DNA of 64,000 nt from Rhizobium sp. AC27/96. Its GTDB lineage: Bacteria; Pseudomonadota; Alphaproteobacteria; Rhizobiales; Rhizobiaceae. A program made the translations under genes and the position numbers. A model generated the notes under the pieces. That model was not told where the DNA came from, did no database searches, and saw nothing but the letters and a program-made list of their open reading frames with translations. Where the stretch lies: NCBI RefSeq assembly GCF_001692325.1, contig NZ_LXKN01000032.1, forward strand, positions 1-64,000. Reading direction: 5' to 3'. This document shows positions 62,994 through 64,000 of this stretch, piece by piece (position 1 is the stretch's first letter; the number at the start of each line of letters is the position of its first letter).

Positions 62994-63231
62994 AAAAAGC
63001 GGACAGCAGCCTACGGTCGCCGGGATGCCGTCAGTCCCGACGACCGCCGCTAAGTCGCAGCGCAACGGAAACAAGCAGATTGGCAAGCGCGTCAGTCGAG
63101 CTTGCCTGCAAGTGCAAGGATGCAACGGCTGCCGGATGCAGCCTGTCGGAGCCATGCATATTGCGGGAAGAGATAAACACCTGACGAGAGATTCCTGCCT
63201 GAACGAATTCTAGGTTATCGTTCCCCGCCAT
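62994..63231 (-). promoter_or_regulatory. Possible leuA attenuator with leucine-rich leader peptide
   Basis: On the minus strand, a frame that could begin at 63231 (ATG, GAGA upstream) or 63159 ends at 63031. It is rich in leucine codons near its end (residues LANLLVSVALRLS). It is followed by a hairpin, GGTCGTCGGGA/TCCCGGCGACC (63015-63045), with outer AGCGG/CCGCT arms and a T run at 62998-62994. This resembles leucine attenuators known for some alphaproteobacterial leuA genes. The leader peptide is longer than usual, so the call is tentative. Confidence 0.38.
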
Positions 63232-63246
63232 GATATTCTCACGCGT

Positions 63247-64000
63247 ATGGATCAATTATCGTCGCAAAAGGATCAGGCATATTTGCAGTCTGGTGTCAGC
63301 GTTACCGAAGACGTTGCCGTCATCGCGCATGATGATCACCATTTTTCCAGCCCCAGGCACAGCCACCATCGGGCGCAACTCCTCTACGCCGTTAGCGGCG
63401 TGATATCCTTGACGACGAGTAGCGGCACCTGGGTCGTCCCTCCAAGCCGCGCGGTCTGGCTGCCGCCGAACCTCGAACATGTCACCACAAGCCATACGAG
63501 CGTGCAATTTCGCTCGCTGCTGATCGACGCCGAGAGCGATGCGGCCCTGCCGAAAGACTGCATGGTGGTCGAGGTCACTCCACTGCTGCGCGAGCTTATC
63601 CTTCGGCTCGCCGAACTGGTGGGCCAACCCGACAGGCCGGAGATGGCGAACGGTGTTATCCGCCTGCTCCTCCTCGAACTGAGCTTCCTGCCGGCACAGC
63701 CGCTCAACCTGCCGATGCCGACGCATACGGCACTCGCCGAATTCTGCCATTGGATGCGCAAAGATCTTGCTCGCGAACTCTCCATCGAACAGGCAGCCCA
63801 GCAGCTTCATATGAGCCGGGCAACCTTCATGCGGCTGTTTCAACGCGAGACGGGATTGAGTTTCGGCAAATGGCGCCAGCAAGCCCGAATGCTGAAGGCG
63901 CTGGCATTATTGGCGGAAGAAAAAAGCGTTCTCGAGGTCGCCCTGGAATGCGGCTACGACAGCCCGAGTGCCTTCTCGGCGATGTTTCGGCGCTCCCTTG
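63247..64000 (+). CDS. AraC family transcriptional regulator (cut by window edge)
   Basis: The frame opens with ATG at 63247 and runs off the window end after about 251 codons. It starts MDQLSSQKDQAY. The N-terminal part has a cupin-like sensing domain with HSHHRAQLLYAVSG. The HTH reads LSIEQAAQQLHMSRATFMRL, followed by FQRETGLSFGKWRQQARMLK and the second helix pair ECGYDSPSAFSAMFRR. This is the classical AraC/XylS DNA-binding domain. Only its last residues should be missing. It is divergent from leuA with about 285 bases between. Confidence 0.9.
   Translation, partial: MDQLSSQKDQAYLQSGVSVTEDVAVIAHDDHHFSSPRHSHHRAQLLYAVSGVISLTTSSGTWVVPPSRAVWLPPNLEHVTTSHTSVQFRSLLIDAESDAALPKDCMVVEVTPLLRELILRLAELVGQPDRPEMANGVIRLLLLELSFLPAQPLNLPMPTHTALAEFCHWMRKDLARELSIEQAAQQLHMSRATFMRLFQRETGLSFGKWRQQARMLKALALLAEEKSVLEVALECGYDSPSAFSAMFRRSL

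Overview
The window reads as a chromosome segment (or chromid) of a rhizobial alphaproteobacterium, most likely Rhizobium. The basis is the high GC, dense gene packing, a rhizobial-type intergenic mosaic repeat (5414-5514), an OxyR/KatG pair, a GH94 enzyme resembling beta-1,2-oligoglucan phosphorylases, and many LysR/TetR/GntR/MocR regulators beside small transport and catabolic operons. I saw no tRNA, rRNA, CRISPR array, insertion sequence or prophage. About 57 protein genes are supported; the first (minus strand, 1-33) and last (plus strand, 63247-64000) are cut by the window edges. Family names come from motif recognition, not from database searches.

Layout. 1-3.3 kb: start of a probable Gfo/Idh/MocA oxidoreductase, its TetR regulator, a BaiN-like flavoprotein and an NAD-dependent epimerase. 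3.4-9.4 kb: a GntR/FCD regulator divergent from an operon with a TrpXYZ-type ABC transporter, kynureninase and an alpha/beta-hydrolase formamidase; this looks like a kynurenine or formylkynurenine scavenging unit. 9.4-12.1 kb: a VOC protein and a PAS-PAS-GGDEF-EAL protein. 12.6-18.6 kb: GH2 beta-mannosidase and a GH94 phosphorylase. 18.6-24.2 kb: AKR, MFS exporter, LysR, DUF2161 protein and a DegP protease. 24.2-27.0 kb: an NAD-kinase-like protein and an SPFH protein divergent from a NrtR-type Nudix regulator, sharing a nested palindrome. 27.2-31.6 kb: a DnaJ-domain protein, then flippase, glycosyltransferase and acyltransferase genes for a surface polysaccharide.

31.6-37.9 kb: a MocR regulator divergent from a Pht5-like protein, a polar amino acid type ABC transporter and an M20 amidohydrolase. 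38-42 kb: a 58-residue protein, OxyR and KatG. 42-46 kb: envelope and stress proteins (membrane protein, DUF992, BON, CsbD) and a PAS-LuxR regulator. 45.9-50.4 kb: an aldo-keto reductase lacking catalytic residues, a zinc alcohol dehydrogenase, a LysR regulator and a normal AKR. 50.6-57.2 kb: DUF1993, hydrolase, TetR, RHH protein, DJ-1 protein, then DUF779, aldehyde dehydrogenase and a GAF-Fis activator without an AAA+ domain. 57.6-64 kb: PAP2 phosphatase, GCG_CRPN protein, DCC thiol protein overlapping an SDR-DUF4166 protein, leuA with a possible attenuator, and a partial AraC regulator.

The best candidates for little-described biology are the NrtR/SPFH/NAD-kinase-like module (24.2-27.0 kb), the kynurenine uptake operon without tryptophan dioxygenase (3.4-9.4 kb), and the MocR/Pht5-like/ABC/M20 unit (31.6-37.9 kb).
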